Part shown: piece after piece, positions 1 to 5,881 of the stretch | Layout: each line of letters begins with the position of its first letter | Numbering within the stretch: the first letter of the stretch is position 1 | Origin: DATCJU01 sp036562635 | Lineage (GTDB): Bacteria; Actinomycetota; Actinomycetes; Mycobacteriales; Pseudonocardiaceae | Direction of reading: 5' to 3' | Assembly: GCA_036562635.1 (NCBI GenBank) | Contig: DATCJU010000037.1 | Coordinates: 1 to 15,950 of the forward strand | DNA: 15,950 nucleotides | Notes under the pieces: generated by a model | What the model saw: the letters and a program-made list of their open reading frames with translations, nothing else | Database searches by the model: none | What the model was told of the DNA's origin: nothing | Program-made: the position numbers and the translations under genes

Positions 1-89
1 GGCCCGACCGGCAGAAGATCCACCGGTCCTCGCGACTCCGCCGCCGGAACGCGCCCGCGGGCAGGCGATGACGGAGATGGTGTGGGGAG

Positions 90-524
90 ATGACAGGTCC
101 AGAACTCAGTGACGAGCAGGCGACCAAGCCGTCCGGGAGAGTCGAGATCCGGGTCGACGCCCACCCTGGGCAGTTGTCCGTGATCAGAGCGGTCGCAGGA
201 GACCTGGCGATGCGCCAGGACTTCGACCTGGACTCGATCTCCGACCTGCGGATGGCGGTGGACGAGGCGTGCACCACGCTGATCCACCTGGCTGCGGTCG
301 GGGCGGTGTTGCGTTGCCAGTTCCAGACCCTGCCCGGGGAGATCCGGGTGATCGCCGAGGTTCTCTCGGCCGACGGGGTGGGCCCGCGCCAGGACACCTT
401 CGGCTGGCGGGTGTTGTCCACGCTCTCCGACGCGGTGTCCGCCTCGGTGGAGCCCGCGGCCGCTGAGCCCGGTGGGCACGTGGTGCGGATCGAACTGGTC
501 AAGAAGCGGGTGGTGGACGGGTGA
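90..524 (+). CDS. RsbW-like anti-sigma factor (GHKL ATPase-type fold)
   Basis: 144 aa, the usual length for RsbW/SpoIIAB/UsfX-type proteins that bind a SigB/SigF sigma factor and hold it inactive in the cytoplasm. Visible are an N-terminal beta-rich start (residues 17-30), the N-box helix around residues 51-68 (LRMAVDEACTTLI) and a degenerate G-box region near residues 106-118 (FGWRVLSTLSDAV). The N-box Asn that ligates Mg-ATP in kinase-competent relatives (EACTN) is Thr63 here, so ATP binding or kinase activity is doubtful. The ATG at 90 is the first possible start, because an in-frame stop lies at 69-71; a GGAG at 73-76 and a GGGGAG at 84-89 precede it, neither ideally spaced. The stop overlaps the GTG start of the sigma gene (GTGA, 521-524), which implies translational coupling. 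No anti-anti-sigma gene is in view. The family call rests on length, N-box context and linkage; sequence similarity looks modest. Confidence 0.8.
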   Translation: MTGPELSDEQATKPSGRVEIRVDAHPGQLSVIRAVAGDLAMRQDFDLDSISDLRMAVDEACTTLIHLAAVGAVLRCQFQTLPGEIRVIAEVLSADGVGPRQDTFGWRVLSTLSDAVSASVEPAAAEPGGHVVRIELVKKRVVDG

Positions 525-1321
525 GCAAGCCGGAGCAACCACGTGATCCGGACGCGCGTTCCCCGGGCCGCTACGACCACCTGGCGCCGCTGTTCCACGA
601 GCTGGCTGCCCTGAGCGAGGACGACCCGCGACGGGCCGAGCTGCGCGACAAACTGGTCACGGAGCACCTTCCGGTGGCCCAGCACATCGCCAGGCGGTTC
701 AGCAACCGGGGAGAGCCGCAGGAGGACCTGGTCCAGGTCGCCACGCTCGGGTTGATCAACGCGGTGGACCGGTTCCAGCCGGACCGCGGGGTGGACTTCC
801 TGTCCTTCGCGGTCCCCACGATCATGGGCGAGGTGCGCCGCCACTTCCGGGACACCGGATGGTCGGTCCGGGTGCCGCGCCGGCTCAAGGAGCTGCACCT
901 GTCGATCAACGCGGCGACCAGCCAGCTCTCCCAGCAGCTCGGCCGGGCACCCACTCCCAGTGAGCTGGCCGAGCACCTGGGGATCTCCAAGGAGGAGGTC
1001 TACGAGGGGCTGGAGGCGACCAACGCCTACCGCAGTGCCTCCCTGGACGACCTGCTGCTGGAGGACGACGACACGGTGTCGCTGGGCGACGCGCTCGGGG
1101 AGGTCGACGCCGAGCTGGAGCAGGTCGAGTACCGGGAGTCGTTGCAGCCGCTGCTGGCCCGGCTGCCGGAGCGGGAACGGAAGGTGCTCATGTTGCGGTT
1201 CTTCGGCAACATGACGCAGACCCAGATCGCCAAGCGGGTCGGGGTGTCCCAGATGCACGTGTCCCGGTTGCTGGCCCGGACCCTCGCGCAGCTCCGCGAC
1301 GAGCTACGGGACAAGGCCTGA
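521..1321 (+). CDS. RNA polymerase sigma factor, SigB/SigF/SigG family
   Basis: 266 aa, the expected length for a group 3 sigma factor, which directs RNA polymerase to general-stress or developmental promoters. Region 2 is clear (about residues 45-115: HIARRFSNRG, DLVQVATLGLINAVDRFQP, FLSFAVPTIMGEVRRHFRD, then WSVRVPRRLKEL). Region 3 follows (about 118-165, including PTPSELAEHLGIS), and region 4 holds the -35-binding helix-turn-helix (about 213-262: RERKVLMLRFFGNMTQTQIA, then VGVSQMHVSRLLARTL). The GTG start at 521 overlaps the stop of the RsbW-like gene, so the pair is one operon; the order anti-sigma then sigma matches usfX-sigF and rsbW-sigB. Within the family, SigF and SigB cannot be told apart from sequence alone. 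Relatives recognise GTTT/GNNT-N14-17-GGGTA promoters, and such boxes occur at 5131-5208 in this window. Confidence 0.93.
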   Translation: MSKPEQPRDPDARSPGRYDHLAPLFHELAALSEDDPRRAELRDKLVTEHLPVAQHIARRFSNRGEPQEDLVQVATLGLINAVDRFQPDRGVDFLSFAVPTIMGEVRRHFRDTGWSVRVPRRLKELHLSINAATSQLSQQLGRAPTPSELAEHLGISKEEVYEGLEATNAYRSASLDDLLLEDDDTVSLGDALGEVDAELEQVEYRESLQPLLARLPERERKVLMLRFFGNMTQTQIAKRVGVSQMHVSRLLARTLAQLRDELRDKA

Positions 1322-1350
1322 TCCCGCCGACGTCGGGTCGACGAGCGGAA

Positions 1351-1377
1351 CACCCCGCATGGTGGTGCTGCGGGGTG
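1351..1377 (+). terminator. Hairpin 30 nt past the sigma gene, possible terminator
   Basis: CACCCCGCA (1351-1359) pairs perfectly with TGCGGGGTG (1369-1377) around a 9-nt loop, beginning 29 nt after the sigma stop. There is no U-tract, as is common for actinobacterial intrinsic terminators. The same bases contain the ATG and the frameshift site of the decayed glycosyltransferase, so the structure may be partly fortuitous. Confidence 0.4.
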
Positions 1378-1680
1378 CTGAAGCCGGGGGACCTCCTGGT
1401 CGTGGTGCCCGCGCTTCGGGTGCTGCGACGTGCGTTCCCCGAGCACCGCGGCCAGCTGGCCGCTCCGTCGTGGCCGGCCCCGGTCGTGACGCTCACCGGC
1501 GCGGTGGACGAGCTGGTTCCCGCCTCGACCTGCACCGCCGACCAGTGGGGGCCGCCGGAGTCGGGTCCGCACATCTCGCTGTCCACGGCCGAGCTTCGTC
1601 GGGGTGAGCCGTTCGCCGACGACCCCGATCCCGCACTGCTCGGGGTTCCGGTGTCCCAGGTGGTGGCCGCGGCCCGGGGC
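1359..1680 (+). pseudogene. Decayed family 9 glycosyltransferase (heptosyltransferase-like)
   Basis: The start reads ATG then Val-Val-Leu-Arg (1359-1373) in one frame and continues one frame over from 1375 as VLKPGDLLVVVPALRVLRRA, FPEHRGQLAAPSW and LTGAVDELVPAS. This is the characteristic N-terminus of GT9 proteins, whose members use nucleotide sugars to extend cell-surface glycans. The frame change sits in the run CGGGG at 1371-1374, so one extra G accounts for it. From about 1540 the same frame reads QWGPPESGPH and DDPDPALLGVPVSQVVAAAR, which resembles the extreme C-terminus of GT9 proteins (WGPP, then DPxLLxxxVxxVLAA). Roughly 100 codons remain of a family normally near 300-350, so about 200 internal residues are missing, with the junction near 1521-1540. 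The open frame continues antisense through tetR but that part is not coding. The N-terminal match is firm; the C-terminal match is from memory and less certain. Confidence 0.65.
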
Positions 1681-1720
1681 TGCTGGACGGTACCGGTGCG
1701 TTCTCCCGCTGACGTCCCCG

Positions 1721-1755
1721 GGTGCTCGGTGGGCCCGCTCGGGTCCGGGAGCACC
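1721..1755 (-). terminator. Hairpin after tetR, possible terminator
   Basis: GGTGCTC (1721-1727) and GAGCACC (1749-1755) form a 7-bp stem around a GC-rich 21-nt loop that can itself pair further (GGGCCCG, CGGGTCC). It begins 23 nt beyond the tetR stop on the minus strand. No U-tract is visible. Confidence 0.35.
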
Positions 1756-1778
1756 GACACGGCGAGGCTCGACGCGGT

Positions 1779-2486
1779 TCAACGCAGGCCGAGGAAGGCG
1801 ATCATCATCCGCGTCTGGTGGTCGAACCACTCGTCCCGGGCGTCGATGGTGTTGTCGAACCGCCCGAACAGCTCGAAGCTGATCGCACCGAACAGCTCGG
1901 TCCAGGCGACGAGACCACGGGCCACGACGGGTTCGGGCACCCCGGGCGCGACGAGCTCGGCGATCCGGTGCACCTCGTCGTGCAGTGGTGGCGGCAGCGG
2001 CGTGTCCGGGCCCGCCTCCGGATCAACACGTCCGGCGGCGTACGCGTCGACGAGGATGCGGCCGAGCACCGCGGTCGTGCGAGTGGCCGGGCCGACGGTG
2101 TCCCTCGGTGCTGCGTACCCGGGCACCGGGCTGCCGTAGGTCAGGGCGTACTCCGCAGGCCGGGCCAGCGCCCAGGCCCGGATCGCGCGGGCCACGGCGA
2201 GCCAGCGACCGGGCGCGTCGGTCCGGTCGGCGTGGGCGGCGTCCGCCTCCTCGGCCGCCCGACCCATCGCGTCGTACGCGTCGATGATCAGCGCGGTGAG
2301 CAGGTCGTCCCGGCTGGCGAAGTAGCGGTAGACCGCCGAGGAGACCATTCCCAGGTCGCGGGCGACCGCTCGCAGTGACAGGTCGGCACCGTCGGTGGCC
2401 AGGCGCCTGCGGGCCGCCGCCTTGATCTCCTCGGTGATCTCGGCCCGCACCCGGGCCCGGATCGAACCGGCGCTGCGCTCCGCCAT
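1779..2486 (-). CDS. TetR/AcrR family transcriptional regulator
   Basis: 235 aa. A TetR N-terminal DNA-binding domain occupies about residues 14-62, with the helix-turn-helix and recognition segment LSLRAVARDLGMVSSAVYRY followed by FASRDDLL. The C-terminal ligand/dimer domain resembles the WHG (TetR_C_33) group (RAWALARPAEYALTYGSPVP, DTVGPATR). Such proteins normally repress an adjacent gene until a small ligand binds; the ligand is not predictable. The ATG at 2484-2486 is the natural start because the domain begins right after it. It is divergent from the NAD(P)-binding gene at 2598, with a compound palindrome between them at 2498-2524, so autoregulation and control of that neighbour is the simplest reading. 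Confidence 0.93.
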   Translation of the reverse strand: MAERSAGSIRARVRAEITEEIKAAARRRLATDGADLSLRAVARDLGMVSSAVYRYFASRDDLLTALIIDAYDAMGRAAEEADAAHADRTDAPGRWLAVARAIRAWALARPAEYALTYGSPVPGYAAPRDTVGPATRTTAVLGRILVDAYAAGRVDPEAGPDTPLPPPLHDEVHRIAELVAPGVPEPVVARGLVAWTELFGAISFELFGRFDNTIDARDEWFDHQTRMMIAFLGLR

Positions 2487-2497
2487 GAATCCAGACT

Positions 2498-2524
2498 ACT
2501 GCACTCTTGTGAGAGCAGTGCTCT
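2498..2524. promoter_or_regulatory. Compound palindromic operator, probably for the TetR regulator
   Basis: Two overlapping dyads lie between the divergent starts. The first is ACTGCnCTC-N4-GAGnGCAGT (2498-2519), 16 of 22 positions symmetric. The second is the perfect 13-mer AGAGCA-G-TGCTCT (2512-2524). The half-site TGC(A)CTCTTG recurs at 2500-2509 and 2519-2526. The site sits 11 bp from the tetR start and about 75 bp from the divergent start. That the TetR protein binds here is inferred from position and symmetry. Confidence 0.65.
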
Positions 2525-2597
2525 TGAAAAAGAACGGCGCCATGGGAACATGGGGTCGACACGAGAGCACCGCTCCCCCCGGACAGGAGGACCAGGG

Positions 2598-3500
2598 ATG
2601 TCCCTGCACGTGATCGTCGGCGCCGGCCCGGTCGGCAGCGCCGCCGCGCGCCTACTCGCCGAGCGTGGCGAGCAGGTCAGGATCATCAGCCGGCGGGGCG
2701 CCGGCCCCGAGCACCCGACGATCGAGCGGGTGGCCGCCGACGCCACCGACGTGGACCGTCTCAGCGACCTGGCCGACGGTGCGACCGCGCTCTACAACTG
2801 CGCCAGCCCGCTCTACCACCGCTGGCTCACCGACTGGCCGCCCCTGGCCGCGGCGCTGCGCACCGCCGCCGAGCGCAGCGGTGCGGTGCTCGCCGCCGTG
2901 AACAACCTCTACGGACACGGCCCGGTCGACGGGCCGATCACCGCCGACACCCCGCTCGCCGCCACCCACCCCAAGCTCCGCCTCCGGGCGGACATGTGGC
3001 GGGAGGCCCTCGCCGCCCACCAAGCCGGCCGGATCCGCGTGACCGAGGTACGGGCGAGCGACTACATCGAGGACAACTCGATCTTCACCTTCGTACTGGC
3101 CCGACCGTTGCGCGCCGGCACCCGGGCCTGGGTACCGGGTCCGCTCGACGTGCCGCACACCTGGACCTCGATCCGGGACGTGGCCCGCACCCTGGTCACC
3201 GTGGCGACGGACGAACGCGCCTGGGGGAAGGCGTGGCCGGTTCCGTCGAACCCACCACTGACCGTCCGGGAGATCGCCACCCGCTTCACCCGCGTGATAG
3301 GTGCCCCGGAGCCGAAACTGTCGAGCGTGCCCTACCCGGTGCTGTGGGCCGCCGGCCTCGTCTCACCCATGCTGCGCGAGCTGCGCGTCACGCGGTACCA
3401 GTTCACCCGGCCGTTCGTGCTGGACTCCACCCTCACCGAGCAGACCTTCGGGCTCGCCCCCACCGACCTGGACACGGCGCTGGCGTCGATCACGGTCTGA
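2598..3500 (+). CDS. NAD(P)-binding extended-SDR-like (NAD-dependent epimerase/dehydratase family) protein
   Basis: 300 aa. The N-terminal Rossmann motif is HVIVGAGPVGSAAARLLAER (residues 4-23, GxGxxG), followed by an acidic/basic switch region (ISRRG, suggesting NADP is possible) and the DATD loop. The mid-part NNLYGHGP resembles extended SDR proteins, but the usual YxxxK pair is not evident (around HPKLRLRADMW), so the reaction is uncertain. The start at 2598 is chosen over the in-frame ATG at 2550 because a strong AGGAGG (2585-2590) lies 7 nt before it and the Rossmann strand starts at residue 4. It is divergent from tetR across a palindromic operator and probably controlled by it. It converges with the SDR gene at 3529 with only 28 bp between stops. 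Confidence 0.85.
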   Translation: MSLHVIVGAGPVGSAAARLLAERGEQVRIISRRGAGPEHPTIERVAADATDVDRLSDLADGATALYNCASPLYHRWLTDWPPLAAALRTAAERSGAVLAAVNNLYGHGPVDGPITADTPLAATHPKLRLRADMWREALAAHQAGRIRVTEVRASDYIEDNSIFTFVLARPLRAGTRAWVPGPLDVPHTWTSIRDVARTLVTVATDERAWGKAWPVPSNPPLTVREIATRFTRVIGAPEPKLSSVPYPVLWAAGLVSPMLRELRVTRYQFTRPFVLDSTLTEQTFGLAPTDLDTALASITV

Positions 3501-3528
3501 CGGCCACGACGTCACGCCCGCGTCCGGG

Positions 3529-4704
3529 TCAGCCCATCCCGGCGTTGTTCCTCGCGTGGTGGGTGCCCCGCCGCGGAGCGGGCACCTCCCCCACGCTGCG
3601 CACGGTCCGGCGGCCGTGTCGGCGTCGGCTCCACTCCCACTGCAGGTCACGGAACACGCGCCGGGCCCGCTGCCGAACCCGGACCAGTCCGGCCCCGCTG
3701 CGCAGGGCGGCCGCGGCGATCACGGTGCCCACGCTCGTGCCGACCAGACGGGTCCCCGTCCCGCGCAACCCGGCCTGGGCGTCCAGCAACCAGCTCCGCC
3801 GCCGGGTGGGCCAGTCGAAACGACCCTCGGCACCGTAGTCGGCGATGTCGTCCGTGGGAGCGTCCAGGTTGCCCTGCCGTCCCTCGGGGCTCACCAGATC
3901 TCCGGAGGCACGGGTCACCGCCCGGATCAGGTACCCGTCCAGGAGCCCGGGGGCCAGCACGTCCGCCAGCCGGGTCAGCACGGTGGAACCGTCCACCCAG
4001 ACATCACGGGGGGCGTGGTCCGCGGCCAGCAGTACCGCCCGGGCCGCCTCCTCCGGTCGGTACACCGGGGGCAGCGGCCGGGGATGACGGGCCGTCCGGA
4101 CCCGCGCCCACCCGAACCAGGGGGTGTTCGTCGAGGGCAGCCGCACCGTGGACACCCGGACCGCGCTGCCCTCCTGCCGCAGCTCCGCCCGCACCGTGTC
4201 GGTGAACCCCTTGACGGCGTGCGCCGCCGCCGAGGAGGCGGCCTGCTGCGGCACACCGTGGAAGGCCTGGACCGAGCTGACCTGGACCACCGTGCCGCTG
4301 CCCCGGGGACGCATCCGCTCCAGTGCCGCGAGGGTCCCGTGCACGGTGCCCAGGTAGTTGACCTCCAGCACCCTGCGGTACTCCTCCGGCCGTACGTCCC
4401 AGCTGCGGGCGAACATCCCCACCCCGGCACAGTTCACCCACACCCCGATGGGGCCGAGCTCCTCCTCGATCCGCTGGGCCGCCTCCTCCACCTCGTCGGC
4501 GTTCGAGACGTCGGCCGCCACGGGCAGCACGGCGGCGGCCCCACGTTCCATCGCGTCGGCGGCGGCTCCCTGCAGGCCCATCTCCCCCCGGGCGATCAAC
4601 CCGACGGCGTTGCCGCGGGCGGCGAAGGCGTCCACCACGGCACGGCCCACCCCCGCCGAGGCCCCGGTGACCACGACCACTCGTGTTCCCGTCGGTACCG
4701 GCAT
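3529..4704 (-). CDS. Classical SDR-family protein lacking the catalytic Tyr and Lys
   Basis: 391 aa from the ATG at 4704, preceded by GGGGAG 9 nt upstream; an in-frame ATG at 4770 overlaps the stop of the upstream small gene and is the alternative. The cofactor motif TGASAGVG (residues 13-20), the NCAG motif (91-94), the helix Asn (VNYLGT, about 116) and the catalytic-type Ser (VSS, 142-144) are present. At the place where relatives read SAYCAAKHAVKGF this protein reads AASSAAAHAVKGF, so Tyr is Ser157 and Lys is Ala161. The rest of the family signature (TNTPWFGWAR, PPVYRPEEAARAVLLA, VWVDGSTV, LAPGLLD) is intact, and a basic C-terminal extension (about residues 300-391) carries one weakly hydrophobic stretch. 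It may bind nucleotide without classical dehydrogenase chemistry. Substrate unknown. Confidence 0.85.
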   Translation of the reverse strand: MPVPTGTRVVVVTGASAGVGRAVVDAFAARGNAVGLIARGEMGLQGAAADAMERGAAAVLPVAADVSNADEVEEAAQRIEEELGPIGVWVNCAGVGMFARSWDVRPEEYRRVLEVNYLGTVHGTLAALERMRPRGSGTVVQVSSVQAFHGVPQQAASSAAAHAVKGFTDTVRAELRQEGSAVRVSTVRLPSTNTPWFGWARVRTARHPRPLPPVYRPEEAARAVLLAADHAPRDVWVDGSTVLTRLADVLAPGLLDGYLIRAVTRASGDLVSPEGRQGNLDAPTDDIADYGAEGRFDWPTRRRSWLLDAQAGLRGTGTRLVGTSVGTVIAAAALRSGAGLVRVRQRARRVFRDLQWEWSRRRHGRRTVRSVGEVPAPRRGTHHARNNAGMG

Positions 4705-4766
4705 AGTCGGTCGCTCCCCGTCCGTCACGTCCCGTTCGCCGCTGTCCGCCTCCACGCTCCGCCTGG

Positions 4767-5048
4767 TCATGCAACCGGACCCGCACCTTCGCCAGGTACC
4801 ACCCGATGGAGCGGTTCGGTGGATCCAGGTCCCTCTCCGTGGGGAACGGAGGTGACGGGGATCCACTCCGGCCGACGGCCGCAGGTTCCCCGTACCACGC
4901 GTGCCCGGCGGGCCGCGGCGGGATGCGGCACCCCGATCCCGTTCCCGGACAACACCGCGTGGTCGTCCCGGGTGATCCGGTTCCCGGCACGCATCTCGAC
5001 GGCGTGCTCCCCCGGCCCGGGCGGTCGCACCTCCGCACGCTGTTCCAC
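4767..5048 (-). CDS. Small hypothetical protein upstream of the SDR gene
   Basis: 93 codons from a GTG at 5048 with AGGGAG five nt upstream. I do not recognise a family. The first two-thirds (VEMRAGNRITRDDHAVLSGN and around) has strong third-position G/C as in its neighbours; the last 30 codons are less biased, so the true end or even the frame there could have been altered. Its TGA overlaps the upstream in-frame ATG of the SDR gene (4768-4770), and the preferred SDR start is 63 nt further on, so both could be one transcript. No membrane segment or signal peptide. A GGGTAG box at 5131-5136 lies upstream. Could be a non-coding open frame. Confidence 0.4.
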   Translation of the reverse strand: MEQRAEVRPPGPGEHAVEMRAGNRITRDDHAVLSGNGIGVPHPAAARRARVVRGTCGRRPEWIPVTSVPHGEGPGSTEPLHRVVPGEGAGPVA

Positions 5049-5130
5049 GGCGCTCCCTTCTCCGACCGGTGCCCGCAACCCCTGTGGCCTCCGCGGGGCG
5101 CCCCGGGCGGTGGGTTCGTCGTCTCCGGGA

Positions 5131-5156
5131 CTACCCGGGTGGTCGGAGCACGACAC
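5131..5156 (-). promoter_or_regulatory. Candidate SigB/SigF-type promoter, minus strand
   Basis: On the minus strand GTGT (5153-5156) is followed after 16 nt by GGGTAG (5131-5136), close to the GNNT/GTTT-N14-17-GGGTA pattern of this sigma class. Transcription would start near 5124, about 75 nt before the small gene at 5048. The motif is short and expected by chance in GC-rich DNA, so it is only a candidate. Confidence 0.3.
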
Positions 5157-5170
5157 CTGGGTGCGTCCGC

Positions 5171-5196
5171 GTTGCTCGGGGCCCCGGGTCGGGTAC
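5171..5196 (+). promoter_or_regulatory. Candidate SigB/SigF-type promoter for the DUF6480 gene
   Basis: GTTG (5171-5174), a 16-nt spacer and GGGTAC (5191-5196) fit the SigB/SigF pattern. Initiation about 7 nt downstream would fall near 5203, three nt before the ATG at 5206, giving an almost leaderless mRNA; consistently, no convincing ribosome binding site precedes that ATG. A second box, GGGTAT, overlaps the start codon itself (5202-5207). The window also encodes a sigma factor of the right class. Confidence 0.4.
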
Positions 5197-5205
5197 CCGC
5201 CGGGT

Positions 5206-5439
5206 ATGACCTCCTTCCCCGACCCCGATCCCGACAAGACACCGGGGCTGGAACCGGGCGGTGGCGTCGCCCCGGGGGACACCCCGCCGGGAGAGGCGTC
5301 GACCTCCGGCGTGTCACACCCCCAGGGGCAGCCCAGCCGGGTCGGTAACCTGGTGACCCTGGTCCTGATCATCCTGGTCACAGTGGCCGTGCTGGCCTTC
5401 ATCGTGCTGCACCTGATCGGGTGGTTCGACGTGTTGTGA
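5206..5439 (+). CDS. DUF6480-family small membrane protein
   Basis: 77 aa. The N-terminal half is the Pro/Gly/acidic segment DPDPDKTPGLEPGGGVAPGD, then TPPGEAS, which I recognise as the hallmark of the actinobacterial DUF6480 proteins; function unknown. One transmembrane helix lies at about residues 48-70 (NLVTLVLIILVTVAVLAFIV). Predicted topology is a cytosolic or exported disordered tail with a C-terminal anchor. The ATG at 5206 is chosen because the family begins there, although the open frame extends far upstream as an antisense shadow of the SDR gene. A GGGTAC box lies 10 nt upstream, suggesting SigB/SigF control and near-leaderless expression. Another small one-helix membrane gene follows 47 nt later. 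Confidence 0.85.
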   Translation: MTSFPDPDPDKTPGLEPGGGVAPGDTPPGEASTSGVSHPQGQPSRVGNLVTLVLIILVTVAVLAFIVLHLIGWFDVL

Positions 5440-5486
5440 CGCCAGGTGCGGCACCCCGCCCCGGCCGGATCGGGTAGGTGGGGAGC

Positions 5487-5711
5487 ATGAGCACCTCATC
5501 CGGGTCCGAGACGAACCGGACACACACCCCCGATCCGCAGGACACCCACAGCACCGACGCTCCCTCCACCACACCGCGCACCACCCTGCCCGCCCCCACC
5601 CTGTTGGAGCGGGCGGAGGAGGCGCTGCCCCTGGTGGTCGTGCTGCTGATCCTGCTGATCCTGGTACTGCTCAACCTGAACCAGTTCCTCGTGGTCCGTG
5701 GCGCGAGCTGA
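5487..5711 (+). CDS. Small hypothetical one-helix membrane protein
   Basis: 74 aa. A Ser/Thr/Pro-rich polar N-terminus (residues 1-44) is followed by a strongly hydrophobic helix at about 49-67 (PLVVVLLILLILVLLNLNQF) and a short tail. Architecture matches the DUF6480 protein just upstream, but I see no shared sequence and do not recognise a family. Start choice: the ATG at 5487 has GGGGAG only one nt away; an in-frame GTG at 5478 would add three residues. A GGGTAG at 5472-5477 lies just upstream but without a visible -35 partner. It may be co-transcribed with the DUF6480 gene (47-nt gap). A 12-bp palindrome GACACCGGTGTC (5710-5721) covers the stop codon. Confidence 0.7.
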   Translation: MSTSSGSETNRTHTPDPQDTHSTDAPSTTPRTTLPAPTLLERAEEALPLVVVLLILLILVLLNLNQFLVVRGAS

Positions 5712-5881
5712 CACCGGTGTCGTCCCCGCCACCGGCTGTGTCCCACCGGGGAACCACCGCGGGCGGGCCGACCGCGACGACTCCGACGGCCACGTCCCGG
5801 TGATCGACGAGGTGCCGCACCAGTGGCTGTTCGGCGCACGCCCTGGAGGCCCACCGCTGACCGGGACGGCCGACGGGCCCC

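Noticed and set aside
1681..2139. Continuation of the glycosyltransferase frame into 1681-2139
   Set aside because: It is antisense to tetR and has no further family similarity; the remnant is taken to end near 1680.
3301..5205. Long plus-strand open frame that ends with the DUF6480 protein
   Set aside because: Only the last 77 codons (5206-5439) are a recognisable protein; the upstream part is antisense to the SDR gene and small upstream gene.
5472..5477. GGGTAG box just upstream of the gene at 5487 as a separate SigB/SigF promoter
   Set aside because: No acceptable -35 element at 14-17 nt; the gene is probably read through from the DUF6480 promoter.
5712..5881. Plus-strand frame with DSDGHVPVIDEVPHQWLFGA after the small membrane gene
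   Set aside because: Short, no start with ribosome binding site, no family recognised, lies in a convergent intergenic gap.
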